Both the position numbers and the translations under genes were made by a program. DNA of 64,000 bases, taken from contig NC_089980.1 in NCBI RefSeq assembly GCF_036417845.1, forward strand, positions 42,964,501 through 43,028,500. Reading direction: 5' to 3'. Each line of letters opens with the position of its first letter. Position 1 is the first letter of the stretch. Origin of the DNA: Apteryx mantelli (Eukaryota; Chordata; Aves; Apterygiformes; Apterygidae). A model generated the notes under the pieces. That model worked only from the letters and a program-made list of their open reading frames with translations, made no database searches and was not told the origin of the DNA. Positions 23,201 to 37,600 of this stretch are shown piece after piece.

Positions 23201-25598
23201 GCAACAGCTCAGAGAATGTGTGAGCAAAGACCAAGTGAATCAAAAGAAACAGATGATGCAGCAGCAGACAGTGCTGCAACTCAGTATTAAAGCACTTGTA
23301 AAGCTATACAACAAATTTTACACAAATATTCTCTCATTCATTCTTGAGCAAAGCCTGCTGTTAGCCATGCTGACTTTCATAAGCAGTACAATTAACACAT
23401 TCACTTTAACAAAATCTTATGCACAAGCTACAGAAGTGAACAGTCTCCTACAGGGCTTAATTCAGATGCCTGCTACCTATCATCTGTTGAATCCAGCCTG
23501 GCCATAACTACAAACTTAGAACATTTTTCTGTCAATTCTAATTCCTTGATGAGGCCTATCTCTCAATAGACAATTCCGAATTACTGTAGAGATAAGTAGA
23601 TTTAGCGTGAGTGTAAAATACAGTGATGTGTATTAGACTTAATAATGTGCTACCAGCTTAGCAGTGTTTGCTTCCCTTGCAAACCTGGCTGCTCAATGAA
23701 TGGGTAACAATACTTAAAGGGTAACACAAGTGGTTCCTGCAACATCGAAACAGAACAATACTCTATCCCTAACAGGGCCAGGGTTCAGCACAAGCCATAG
23801 AAGATGGTACTCGTATCCAGATTAACACAAAGCCCTAGTTAAATTTCTTCTGGGCCTGTGGGAGAGCTTACTACTCCATGAAGCTCAGTGCTCCATTTGT
23901 ATGAGGGGAATGATGATGTCTTCAAGTAGCTGGGCCACAGCTAAACCAGGTTGTGTACAGACATTAGCCAAGAGGACTCCCTAACTTCACCAGCTATGAG
24001 AAAGATTAAGAAGAGCAGCTGTAATTCTCAATACAAGGAAAGCTCCAGCACTAAAAACTATACAAATGTGAGCAAGAAAACTTGCAAGATTTGAAGTCTA
24101 CAAATACTGTCCCTAAATTATGCTGCTTGGGTTCCTTCCCACAGTCTTTATCTGAGGAGTTACCCTGTCTGGTTGTACAGAGGAGGGTCTGTAAGAAAAG
24201 TCCTAACTGGGACAATTTAACAGTTTAAGACTATTCTCAATTTCCTTTTTTCTACAGTGGATGCTGATAAGGCAAATTGGCACAACTCCCAGTGTCTCTC
24301 TTACCTCATTATTGATGAAACAGTAGAGAATTGCAACCATCAGCCCCTGAAACCAAGAAAACAACAGAAGAGCAGTGAGCAGAGCAGAACAGTTCCCCTG
24401 CTCAGCTAAGCAAACCTGCAAAGGGCGGGGCCTGTCTCGTTTCACAGCAGCATGTCCCATAGAGAGAAAAGCAAGACTGAAAGAGGGAAAAAATCTATGG
24501 TCCCACAAGCTACAGAAGTGAACAGTCTCCTACAGGGCTTATCAGCTCTGATGGCGGAAGTGAAGTTTGGCTAAAGTTTGTCTCAAAGCACATGATCTTA
24601 ATAAAAAGAAGTTACTGTTTTCTCCAACCTCTGCCATTTTTTTTCCTAAGGATTCCTTAGAAAATCTTATCTGTTTTCTAGTTATAAATACTTCATATAT
24701 GAACAATTCACAGTAAGTTTAAATACAACTCTGTGCTTGATAAACAGGGAATGAGTGGGTGAAAAGGGAAACTAGAAGAATAATGATTTCCTTAGAGAAG
24801 GACACTCTTCTGAAATGGCCATATTTAAGGCAACACCTAAATAAAAATCACAATTAACCTACATCTTCCTCACATGCAGTTACAGTTGTAGACAGCTACC
24901 TCTCACAGCACAGATTTTCGGAAAAGTATCAAAAACACTGGAGAAGGCACAAAACTTGCTTTCAGTAATGCCATTACACAATTACAGGAAATCACAGACA
25001 ATTTCATTATTGCCTCAAGATATCCCATAGGAAACAAAAATTAATACAGGGATAGGAAGACCAGTTTATTGTGGGAAATTTAAGACACTAGGAATAAGAA
25101 TATGTGACACTAACATCTAAATTGGCTATCAAAAATTGGTCCTCATGCTTTCCTCCCACTATCATAATCCTGCAATAGCCACTGCTAAATTGAGAAATAT
25201 AAAGAAAAGGGAAAAAGCAATGAATAAGAGAGAGAAAAGGTCCTCAAACAGCAGTTACTGAACATCAGCCAAATGTGCACAATGTGATCACTACCTGGAA
25301 AGAAGCAAAGGAGAGTTCAGTAAAAAGCTTCACAAAGCGCAGCATCCCTCTGGCATGCTCATCAGTAATGAAGGCAAAGATGACCTCATGAGTCCCCAGC
25401 AGTGGGATCAGAGTCAGTGTAGATCTGGCCAGCCTAAAATCATAGGGAAAAAAGAACGCCATGAAGTAGCTACCGAATAGATCACTGCTGATCCCAGTTA
25501 ATCTCAGGGAGTCACTGTTTCTGCATTCTGCTTCTGACACATTGTCAACTTTGGTATGTCACCCCATCATTTTGTCTCAGGATCCTCCTCCAGAGGCT

Positions 25599-25629
<31 letters not shown>

Positions 25630-28600
25630 GAAGATAGCTCAGAACAATTTGAGTAGGTTTCAGCGTGTTTTTACTGCCCCTGGCGCTTCACTGTAGACAA
25701 CTTGCTGCTCCAAGTAGTGCTCTATATGCAGCTGCTGGCTGTATTTAACTTGGAAAATCTTCCAAACTCAGGAGCACATAATGTGCTTATATCTGAGATG
25801 TCTTCTTTGCATCCGTTTCTCCACCCGTAAGTGGGAATGATGATCAAAACCTACCTTGTTGATGACCTGAAAGAAATAATCTATCAGTGACTGGAATCTT
25901 TTAAGAATGTCTAGACAAGGGGAGAAGTACTTGTTATTCCTTCCCATGTCCTGGTGTGTTAAATCTTCAAAGCATTGTAACTAACTGTAACTGCAAAACA
26001 CTCTGTAAAAGCAGTTAAACCATCTTAGAATGATGACTCCTTGATTTAAGAGGCAAGTTCAAAGGCACAACTATCAAAGGAAAAAACAAACCAACTTGAA
26101 GTAAAACATGTTTCTCCTGTAGAAGAGCAATGATCAGGGTTAAAAATATAGGAAAACATTGACAAGAATGGTCCTTAACTCTCTTTTGATAGGCATACAT
26201 GCTAAGCCATTTAACAAGATAATGAAAGATGCCTGAACCTCACATGGAAGCTTATGGGGCTGGGCTACAGAACCTGTCAGCACTGCCAGTGTCTCACAAG
26301 GATCTACGATGGCTCTTCCAGTAGAGTAGAAACAAAATCACTAGAGCAGTAAAGCTGTTAGTGCATAGTAAATCTTGATTGCTCTAGGACTGCTGGCTGC
26401 TATTCTGAATCATAGATCATTCTGGTTGGCAGGGGCTTCTGGAGGTCTGTAGTCCCACCCTTGCTCACAGCAGGGCTAACTTCCAAGTTAGAACGGGTTG
26501 CTCAGGGCTGTGTCCAGTGAGGTTTTGAACATCTTGAAGGTCAGAGATTGCACAGCCTCTCTGGGCCCCATTCCAGTATCAGACCACTCTCATTGTGAAT
26601 CCTTCGCACCCTTACATCCAACTACTCGCTACAACTTGTGACAGCTTGTCCTTTTGCTGTGCACCTTGGAGAAGAATCCAGCTCCATCTTCTCTATAACC
26701 ACTGCTAAGTAGCTGAAGACTGCAATTAGGTCCTCTCTTAGCTTTCTGTTCTCCAGGCTGAATAAACCCAGTTCTCAACACCTCCTTGTATGTCACCTGG
26801 TCCAGACTGAACCATCTTGGTGAAAAACTGAAGCAAGTCCCAGGAGAGGGGGCAGTCTCCTCCTTGTGCTGGGGAGCCTCAAACTGGACACCAGGTGTAG
26901 CCTTACAAATGCTGAATAGAGGGGAACAATCACTTCTCTTGGCCTTCTGGCTATGTTCTTGCTAATGCAACCCAGTCTGCAGTCAGCCTACATTGCCTTA
27001 AGAGCACACTGCTGAACCATGTTCAACCTGTTGCCCACTAGGACACACTTTTTCTGCAAAGCCACTTTCTATCCAGTCAGTGCCCAGCCTGTACTGTAGC
27101 ACGCAGTTATTCCACCTCAAGTGCAAAGGCTTTGCATTTGCCTCATTTGAGCTTCTTAAGGTTTCTGTCAGCCCACACACCAGCCTGCCAATGTTCTGGG
27201 CACACAAGGACTGAGGGATGGTGAATCTAAGTAGCTATCTAAATTAAACAGTTTACATATATAGGTAAGCAGAGATGCAAATCCCTAGTGGACCAGTGCA
27301 GGCCATTCCATTGAGTGGATAGGGAGATTGTTTAAAAGAGCAGCTTACCAGCAAGCCTTGTCATAGTGGTTCTCCACCACCGCCTGCCTGAAATAGAGAT
27401 AAGCAAGAAGCTGAGACTGAATTGGCTCTGGAGACACTGGTTGGGTAAAGAAAGGGAGTTGTGGAGGTGTACAGCAATCCCCTAGTTTTCACTGGAACAC
27501 TAGTGGGTTTATAGCAGATACCTAGAGAGCTCTGCCTTAAACAGGAAGCCATGAGAAGTCTTATGACAAGACTTTCTTGGCAATTAAGACCTGCCTGAAG
27601 AAAACCTTTCCCCTGAGCATGGTGAGAAGTTTCTCCACAGCTCCAGTTCTTACACAGAGAAAAGGGATTTGCTGCCATACTGAACAGTGAGCTCGCTCTC
27701 TTCAGCTGAACAGGCAGCAGGAGGGAGGAGGAATAAAAACTGGCCTCAGAGCAAGAAAAGATTTTTCTGCTTTCTATATATCACTGCATCTAAGCCAGTG
27801 ACTTTCTAGGGTACCTAGACTGATTCTTGTTTAAAATAACACATTCCAAAGTAGCAGTAGTGTCTTCAATCCCCCCAAAATATTCTTCCATCTATTGGAG
27901 CAGAAGAAAAGGGGCAAAAAAAGTTCTGATGACTTACTGCACAGGTGTCTCTGGCTACTGGTCTTGGCACTAGAGGCACACCAATTAACTGAACTCTTTG
28001 AGTAAAGGCAGAATTCCCCAAAGCTACTGGCTATAACCATCAGCCTCAAGGAGAACCACCAGGACTTTATTCTTCATCAGTGAAGAAGGCTCTGTTGCTA
28101 GTTAAGTCCTTTCTTAATAAAGCCTCTTTGCTTACACAGCAGATTCTTGAACATGCAACATGAAGAAAATCAGAACATCACTGAAAGATGGTTCAGCTGT
28201 ATCAAACCTTTCTGCTGTTTGCAGAAGCTGTTAGAGTAAGGGCTTCCTCCCTTGACAGGGCAACTTTGCAGTCAGACTTTTATCTGGTCCCAAATGAAAA
28301 GGGAGACAACTGAACTGGAAAAGAACAGAACCCAAAACATTAAGCCTGGCAAATGAAGGTCACATATATTCAAAATGACAGTATGGATGAAAGCAAAGCC
28401 TACAGCATGCTAAAAGGATTCCCGAGTCCCTTCCTCTACTTCAAGCTCCAAATGCTCTTTAGATTTTCCATAATTTCATGTGAAGTAAGGAAGGTAGGTA
28501 ACATAAAAGTCAGCTCTATATTCTGATGAGAAAACACCAAGATACATACTGTGTCTAGCTTAGAAGGCAACAACATAGAAATACCCAACTTTGAACTAGC

Positions 28601-31600
28601 TAAGTCAGCTACCAGTAGCAGTCTAGCTACCACAGCACATAGCTCCACACATGTTAATTCACCTGGTTAGTTATTTTAACTCAGTTTAGTTAGTTTAAAA
28701 CTAACTTGTCATCTCTACATTATTTCTCAGACTGCAATAAGGAAATATTCTCCAAGACCTAGAAATGAAAGATGTGACCATAAATCTGAGCAAGGCGATT
28801 AAATGACAAGATGAACCCAGACACAGACAGGGTCTGCAAAATAAAATTTGAGCTCTTCTGACATCTGTCTTGAAGCATCATATGCATTCTTAGTAAATTC
28901 AAGATTAAAAGTTTGTCCCATTATAACAACGGACAAGGAGAACAAGGAGCAGTGCTCAAAATGAAACCACCTTGATCTTCACTGAAGTTTCAGCTATTAT
29001 TTTTCTCACTTGCATATATTTCTTCATTTTATTTAAGTATCTGCATATGCTGCCAGCATTTAAAAAATACCTGCTTAAGAATATTTTTCCAATATTGTGG
29101 AAGACTGTAAATTGATGAACTTGGAGATCAAGTCCTCTATTTATCTGTAACGCAGATCCAACTCCTGTCCTGGCTTCACCAGGAGGCTTCACTGGTGACT
29201 GACTGTCTAAGCAGTCATACAAATGTATGACATCATCAGTGCATTACTCACTCCCTGTGATTTTTAACGACCTTTGTCAATCCATTTCTTTTCATTTACA
29301 TCCTTGTCTACTTCCATTTCGAGAAGCACAAAAAAGCATCAGATCACCAAATGACAAACCTGCATTTTATGTCAGTTTTGCACATCAGATTTGCCTGCAG
29401 TTTGGAGATGATGATGCATATAACTCTGATGAAGATCAGGAAATTTACCTGGAGAAAAGAAAGAAGGTTTTATATCTTCATCAAGAAATACAATAAGTGT
29501 TCAAAAGTCTGCTTTGTGTATGCTTTTCCAGGTCCCTGCACATCCTGCTATTCTGCAGCTGCCAAATTTGCCATGGAATTCAACTCTTGCTAAGAAATTG
29601 TGCTCTGAAATTTATCCCCCTGAAAATGCAAGCAGGTCACTAAAAGTAGGGGAGCTTACCTACATCTCCAGCAAATCAGACACAGGGAGTTTCAATACAG
29701 GTGTGGACTGTCCCATCTGTCTTGACTGGAGGTCTGTGACTGCCACAGTTTTGTGGCTGTGTAACATAGCATTTCTCCACAATATCACACAATTTGCTGT
29801 TCTTCTGTAGCTCAGTTCTGGAATATTATTTTCTGCCTCCCTGTGCTGTAGCTACCTGTTGCAGCTTTCCCCATGTAGGGAAGTTAACTGGATTCCTGTG
29901 GCATGCTGTTTTGTTATCATGTGTTGCTGTTACAACATGCCAGCATGTGGCCAAATTAAACAAACAAAATGCTATTCAGGAATTCCAGTGACAGAAGCCA
30001 ATCTGGTTTCATAAGATCACATTCCTGAATGAAAATGTCAGTACCCTCAGAGGTCATCAGCCTTTGGATGTGCCCATTAGCCACGTGCACATCTGTTCCT
30101 AGTGCTGTATCCTGTTCCATTCTCATGGAAATGTGCCAACTCCCGGCACACACTCCATACTCACCCCAATGGCAATTAGAATAGGCAGTCTGATGATCAA
30201 CCAGTAATTCATATTATAGTTTCTGGTCCAGCAACTAGGGAGATGGCAAAAAGGTGGAACACAAGAAGAAAGAGTTTCAGTACATTACTAAAACCCCTTG
30301 TTTTTTGTTATGTCAAAGCAACACAGATGAAAAACGATATTGAGAAGTAGATACCAGAAAAGCATATCATGCTGACATGGAAACAGATGCAGTTGCTCAA
30401 TTCTTAGAAACACTGAACGCTTTGTACTATTGCAGCTATCATAATCCAACTGTATATTATTTACCTGCCTTTCTTGCCTGCTAAAGGCTAGCCCTCCTCC
30501 ACATTTTGCTATGAATTATCATCAGTTAACTGTGAAGATTTACTCCATTAAAACCAAGGTCCAAACACACCATTTGGCTGAGAGGGAATTCATCCAAGTC
30601 AGACCTTCCTGTGTGGTTCCCATCCTACTCTTTCTGCATTACTTCTCACTACTCTTAAATCTCTAGTGTAAGGTGGTCTTATTATTCAGCTGTTTGTTAG
30701 TTCTTTATCACATTACCCACCATCACTTTTCTCCTGTCAGTATTTAGATTCAGTCATCTATTTTATTTGCCACTATTTTCAATAAGCCCCTACTAATTCT
30801 AACCAGGATAAAGCAATTAAGGCACCAAACTCCAGTTCCTTCAGGGTATGTATAGGTTTCAGGCCCAAAGGAATTTTTAAAAATTATGAGCAAGGAAAAC
30901 CAAAGACTAGAGCAATAGCTCCCAACTTATGCTGGCCAACTGAGCCCTCTGCCAAGCACATAACATGTTGCAGGCAATATCATACTCCATTCTCCCTATA
31001 AGCTTCAGTTTTAGCTTTTTAAGTTCCTGTGTCCTTGAGCAACATTGGAGAACTTTCACAAGAAATACGATGCTCAAAAGCCATAGTTTGGGATCACTGG
31101 TTTGAAGTGAACTCTACACTGGGGGTTTCTAAACCTAGTTCTTTTGGCCACATGTGTGCATAACAGCTCAGCTGTCAGGCTGTGTTCACACACCACTTTG
31201 AAGCAGTTGTATAAATATATCATGGTCTGGAATCCTTATTCTGAGATGCATCTCAAAACTATTCATGCTGCATAGCAGCAACGGCATTCCTAATGTTTGC
31301 ATGAAATATCTTTGTTAGCCTCCTGCCACACTGTTCGGCATTACTCAAAAGCAAAAGTTATCAGTAAAGCCAGCAGTTAAATGCCAAAAGTTTCTGAGTT
31401 ACGCAGTCTGTGAAACAAAAGAGGCTGTGAAACAAAACAAACTATGAAACAGCATTAAAGAAAAAGTAGGTTCCTTCACAAAATAGGTTTCTCCCTCCTC
31501 TCAAATCTCATTGGCCAAAACACAAATATATGCAATTTTCCTTAAATTTTCTTAACAAGCCTATGCAACTTCAGCTTGGGTGACACTAGTTGAGAGTAAA

Positions 31601-34600
31601 CCCTCAACCACCCAACTTGTAATGGGACAGTCAACTTGATGGAAACTAGCAAAATTGCAGCATGTAATTAGGTGCTCACGCCATGACAACACACACACGC
31701 ACGCACACACACACACGCAGATACTACAGAGCAAAGCGAAACAGCTTGGCTGTGCCAATTCCACATTCCCTTGCAGGTACTGGAAGCCTGAGAAGGGCTC
31801 AGGATTTCATTTTTACTTTCAGTTTAATGCATACAACAAACACATTATTTTAACCAGCTGCTCCACTACTTGATTTCATTCAGTTGTATTTTAGCTAGTG
31901 GTGAAAAAAAGTGAACATGCTGTGTGCAGTCAGTGCACCTGACTTGGAATCTGAGTAAGAGGCAAACTACTTAATTGGTAGGCGTGACTGGGAACTGGCT
32001 TCATGTAGCCTTTAAAATTAATTTTATTTGAATCTCCCAAGACAGGCAGGATAATAGGCATGGCTGGAAGTGGAGTTTTAATTTTCTGAGCAGCTGCAGT
32101 GGAAGCAGAGACAATTTTAAAATTTCCTGATAATGACAGAGGCTGAGAAATGGTCCTTTACATTAACTCTGCTACATTTCTGCGTGCATTAATTTGTTTC
32201 CTGTGGCACTGAGCAGTTTAAGCTACTTTTAAATTTATATAAATATGTGCAATAAAAGCACTATTACAGTCCAATTAAAGTGTCACAGCTATTAAAGTGT
32301 CCAGAAAATAAAATTGATAGATCTGTACATGATTTCTTGTCCGTTTGTGCTTTCTGGGGTTGTTAAACTGATACACCAGCATGTACTGCGATTGGGATCT
32401 ATTCCTGCAGTTTGCTCAGCACCACTCAGAAGATGCTTAGCAGCTAATAGCATCAGAACTGTGAATGGGGAATTGGTCCAATTAAACAAATGATACTGGG
32501 AAGTTTCTGCCTTTGCTTACCATTCTGCTATGCTTTTTCTAAATAAGAAAACACTGAATTTTTGCCTTGAAGAGGTATGGCTGAATGGCTCCATTTTTTA
32601 AAAGATCGTAAGTTGGCTGTCTTGCTTCCATAATTAATTGCAGATAGAAACAAAGATGTTTAAGTATCAGCTCTTTAGGCACAGTCTAATAATTAAGCAG
32701 CACAGCTTTCTTTAATTTTGTTTGTAATTTGGACAAAGTCTTTTTAATAGCCCTTTTTTTTTTAAACAGTAACTGATTTCTAAAGGAGTTCACAGTTGCA
32801 GTATTTCTAGGAAGGAAAGAAGGAGCCAGTCTGCAAGTAGGAGGTCTAGCAGGCTTCAATCCTTCTTTCCAAATGGTTACGTACTCAGGACTGCCTCGAA
32901 CTCTCAGCCCTGACCACATTTACTTCCAGTTATTCCTCATAACTAGGGAAGTAGTTGAGACACAAATGAAATTTACAGCCTGCTGCACATCCATAGCAGC
33001 AGCGCGAAGGCAAACAGCATGAAAGATATCCCTTGCTGCTCCAACAAATGCCTGCCCAAGGCACAGAAATCTTGCCTTTCAGAAGGGCTGCTGCACATGG
33101 TTATTTATTATTGTATTTTACAAATATTTATACAAGATTTAGAAAATTCAATAAAGCACAAAATTGCCCCTTTTAAGGTCCACTGAAGGCAGTGAGTGAC
33201 AGTTTTCCTTAACAGAAAACATAAATCAGCTCTGAGCACTGCATAATGCAGGAGGCTCAGCGTGAGCACTTTGAATACATTTTCTACATCAATGGCAAGA
33301 CCTGCCTATGGAATATGGGCTGTTCAGAGACTACATGTTCTTCATGCCTATCCTAATCATTTCAACAAAACTTGCAATACCTCAGTAGAGCCACAATCTT
33401 ATTACAGAATATAACTGAGTCAACCTCGAAGAGGAAAGTCACAAAATCCTAGCATTATTTTAGCCAGAAGAGGCAACTTGAATGAGCTGGTTCAGTATTA
33501 GGAAAAGGCACTAAAAAAAGCCAGTTCTTAACACCTTGTCCCATGAACACCAGAAGGAAAGTCCAGAGGTGGCTCTGACTAAACTGAGTTTTTGCACTGC
33601 AGCATCGCTCCAGCAAGGATTGCATTTGGAAAGAGAAACAAAAACAAAACAAAAACCCTCCAAAAAAGTGCTGGCTGGGCTTTTTGGAAACTGAGTAGCA
33701 GGAAGACCCAATGAGCAGTGCATTTAGAATAAAAGGGAAATAGCATAAAGCTATTTATTTCATCAAAGAAAGCTACTCAAATATTTCCAGGCAATCACTG
33801 TCGGTAAGGAGAAGCCGCCACTTTCCTCCCTCTCATTTAACGAAAATGCTGTAATGCTATTTGGTATATGAAACATATATAATGCCAGTTTCTCAGAACA
33901 GCCACTATGGTAAAAGTATTTTGTGTTTTGCAGCGGTTTTGTATGGGGTATAGTTGGCCTGGGCAAAACTAACGCAGCCAGACAGAGAATGAGATTTTAT
34001 CTTATGAAGACCTAAATAATGGAAGCTTAAACAAGAACAGGTAATCACATCTCTGCTGCAAGGCATAAGCTAACCACTGCAAATTGCAGGCAAAGTACTG
34101 TGGGAGGTTTTTGCCTTCCTCTGAAGCATAACTGTAAAGGCTCCTGCCAAAGGCACAGTATCAGGAGCAGTCTTGGTTGGATAAGATGACTTATACTGTT
34201 GATACTGTAACTACAGAAAAACAAAACATATCTTTCCTTGACCTGCAAAAGGATAGATTCATTTAGACATGCAGAAGATCCTGACCAGAAAGAAACGAGT
34301 GTTCCTTTCTGAAATGTTATGCAAGACCTTCAGACAAACACAAGCAATTACATGAGGTTTCAGCACATTGCCAAAGCAAATCACACCAAACAGGAAGCAA
34401 ACAGTGACCTGCCAATGCACACACAGCACAAATGAGATAGCTAGAAAATCAGAGCTAAACCAACCCCTCATCTTCATAAAGGTACTTGACAATTCCCCAG
34501 AGGATAACAAACAGCATTGGCACACCTGGGAAGAAAGGAGACAAGGTAGACACTGACATTAAGAGAGAGGAAAAAGCAGAAAGAAGGACAAACCCCCACA

Positions 34601-37600
34601 CGATGATGAGCAACATCATTAACTTGTGGCAGGGTGGCAGCTCCTACCCACCACGGGTGGCTGCCAATACTGGCAGGAGGATACTAACTGCAAATATTTA
34701 ATACATGTAACTCATTTTACCTGGGCCCCCGCCCAGCTCCTGACAGGCATGAACGCTGAACAGCAACAGACCATCACCCCATTACTGGAGTATAGCAGCT
34801 CTTCCGTGCACAATTACACGGAGTGGCAATGGAAACTAACTTTCTGGGAGCTCTGCCAGCCTGCTGTGCTCTGGCTGCCCGTTGACATCGGGGCTGCAGC
34901 ACGCTCAGCCCCGCATACCCCACGCCGTGGGCCCACCCTGGGGCAGCAAGTGCTCAGACTTCCCCCAAGAAGCCCGGAGCTGCGGCTGAGGCACTGGCAT
35001 GGACTTGAGGGGTTGCAGCAGGGGCAGCAGATGCATTGGGTCTTGAGAAGAGGCTTGGCCCTATGCTTACCTGTGGGCACCTGTGTTACTGTGGGTCACA
35101 GTTTCTCTGGGGTGTAAGGGGAAGAGAGACGATGAAAGCCAAATAAGCTGGCACAGCCATTACTTGCTTTACAACATCCAAGACTCTCAACCCAATTTCT
35201 TTCACTTATGAAATGCCTAGGTCTTGAAAAGTCATTTTAAAGTGGATCTGTCAACCAATACCAAGTACAGGGAAAGCCCCAAAAAATAACACAAAGCAAT
35301 GAAAGCAGGTTGAGTATCAACAGGCAGGATGAGGAATTTCTGCCTAAGGATGGATCGAGATGGACTGCGATTCCTCTGCATACCTCCTTGAACAGTGTCA
35401 GACATTGTAAGTAGGTTATTTGGGAAGGGCAATATTTACTGTGCTTTCTTACTGCATTTTTAAGAGTCATTATGGTGTGGAATCATAAGCACAGCGGTGC
35501 ACTACACTACGAAAACTTATTAAGTGTTGCACAGGGTATACACACAGTTCCTTACAGCAGGAGTTACAGAAAAAACAGTGATGTCTTGCAGCCTGAAAAT
35601 CTTCAAGAAGCATCTGCAGTGGGCATTATCAGCAAAAAACTTCTATTTTGTTGTACTCTATTCTTTCTCTACCATCGGATCAGTTAAATGCTACAGAAAC
35701 CAAAGACCTATTATTCGCCTTAATCAGTTAAAAAAGAAGAGAAGAAAAAAAAACTGCAAGAAACAAAATCACAGAACAACACCAATAATTAGAACAATAG
35801 CAAAGATAAGGAAATGAGCTGAGATTATTGGGGCAGGAGGTTGATTCCTGTTCCATGGATGTACCTGATGCTGAGATTACACAGTATTTTGGAAGTAAAG
35901 TTACTGAGAACTCAGTGCTGCTTTGACGCTGGCATTAAAGATTAAGGACAGGCTCATTGCAAATCATTTCCAAACGCAAATGAGCTTTTGATTCACAGAA
36001 AATAATTACAGTTTGAATTATTCCTTTCTTGACTTTACTGAGAACTAAGAGACTTTAATATGAAATTTGCAGGATAAGACATAAACACTGAGGGTACAAA
36101 GGCTGTGTGTCAGCGGAGGGAACAGAGGTACAGTGATAATGGTAATGATTTGTGGATATCTCCATCTTCTCGATACATCAGAAATCTCTCCATATTTAAT
36201 TGCATTACTTGACATTTGAATTAAGTAAGAATCTGTAATTAATATTGTATTTAAAAAGGACCTTGCTAGTCAGAGGCTGATATTATTGAACTGCATCATA
36301 TTACTCGAAGATTTTCGGACTACATCTGATAGACAAATATTATACAAATTAATAGGGAATATGGTGACTTGTACAACATCCTCTGCTTCCTCCCCTTCCA
36401 CTTGTGATACAGGCCCCTGGTGTTGCAACACCATCAGTCACATCATACTCCACATTAACAATCCACAACAATACATAGCACAATACATTCACGTAAGCTT
36501 TGAACATCTGTATGGATAGCATCTGACATCTACCAAATTCACAAAGTCTTGTCCTAAGAAATAGGTGGCTCTACATAATGTCTGGGACACACACTCGGCA
36601 GTATCCATTTTTTCCAAAACCTTAGTCCAGGATCTAAAAAGGAAACTGCACCAATGATATTCCCTAATCCACTGCAAATCTGTAGAAGACAACCACAACA
36701 GCAAAAGAGCAAGTCTGCATCATCTTTGCAATGATTTTAGCTTGCAAGAATCACTGAGGCTCTGTACAGATTACTTTACAATCTTGATACCTAACTAATC
36801 TGAATTAACTGGCACAAAAGTAAATGTCATTCTAGTTGCTTCACTGGTTTATTCTATGACTCAGTCAGGCAAAATCTTACCGACTTGAGCAGGCAGTGGG
36901 AGCAAACTATATAGAGCTCTTTGAATAAACTCTACAGATACCTATCACTCATGAATAGACTTGACATAGTATTTCAGTCCTGTGCTCCCAACACACAGCT
37001 GTACTGGTGCATTCAAGCTTCAGTCCTACACCTCTTGCTCCTGCTACTGCCATTCAAAGGGTATCAGATAACTGAGAAGATACTGCACCTCTTTTAAAAC
37101 TTACAGGCTGAGCTCATTCCAGCTTCACTTTTTCTCATCCAGAAAGCCATGAGACTGGTCTTTTTCCAGGTTAACTGGCCACAGAAAGGTCTTTGAATTA
37201 TGGAAACACTTGTATCTACTCGTCAGCACTGCATCACTGTTGAAGAAGTCAGAAACTGCAATTGTCTGTTTTAATGGCCTGTGCCATGTTGATGCAAGCT
37301 AATAACTGACCAAAAATCTTTGAACGCTACATTGTGAATAAGAAATCTGTTAAGCATGCTAGTAAATAAGCATGCTGACAGCTCAGCTAATAAAGTTCAA
37401 CTTGGAATGACAGCAGATGGGGCTTCTGAAAAACAGGCTGCAAAAATTATATATATTACAGATGATAAGAAAATAACAGAACTGCCAAATCAACATCTTA
37501 ACACCCCACTGCATAAATAAGCAGCAGAACCTACCTATTTTCACTCTATCCTACCTGTTTTACACCTGCCCAGGTGTCTGCATAGCAAAAAGAAAAAGAA

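Larger units (their letters stand above)
25434..29359 (-). other. GLP1R: GLP1R intron 10
   Basis: Contains a CR1 LINE fragment at about 26408-27205 and a 22-nt A tract at 25607-25628. The rest is AT-rich with no recognised feature. Confidence 0.85.

Noticed and set aside
23115-23507. 130-codon plus-strand frame in GLP1R intron 12
   Set aside because: It has no recognisable family and sits antisense within an intron. Length alone is not convincing, and it includes copy 1 of the 38-bp repeat.
34626-35117. 163-codon plus-strand open frame
   Set aside because: It lies in a GC-rich part of GLP1R intron 7, has no recognisable domain and low-complexity composition, and no supporting splice or promoter signals. 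An overlapping minus-strand frame is equally open.
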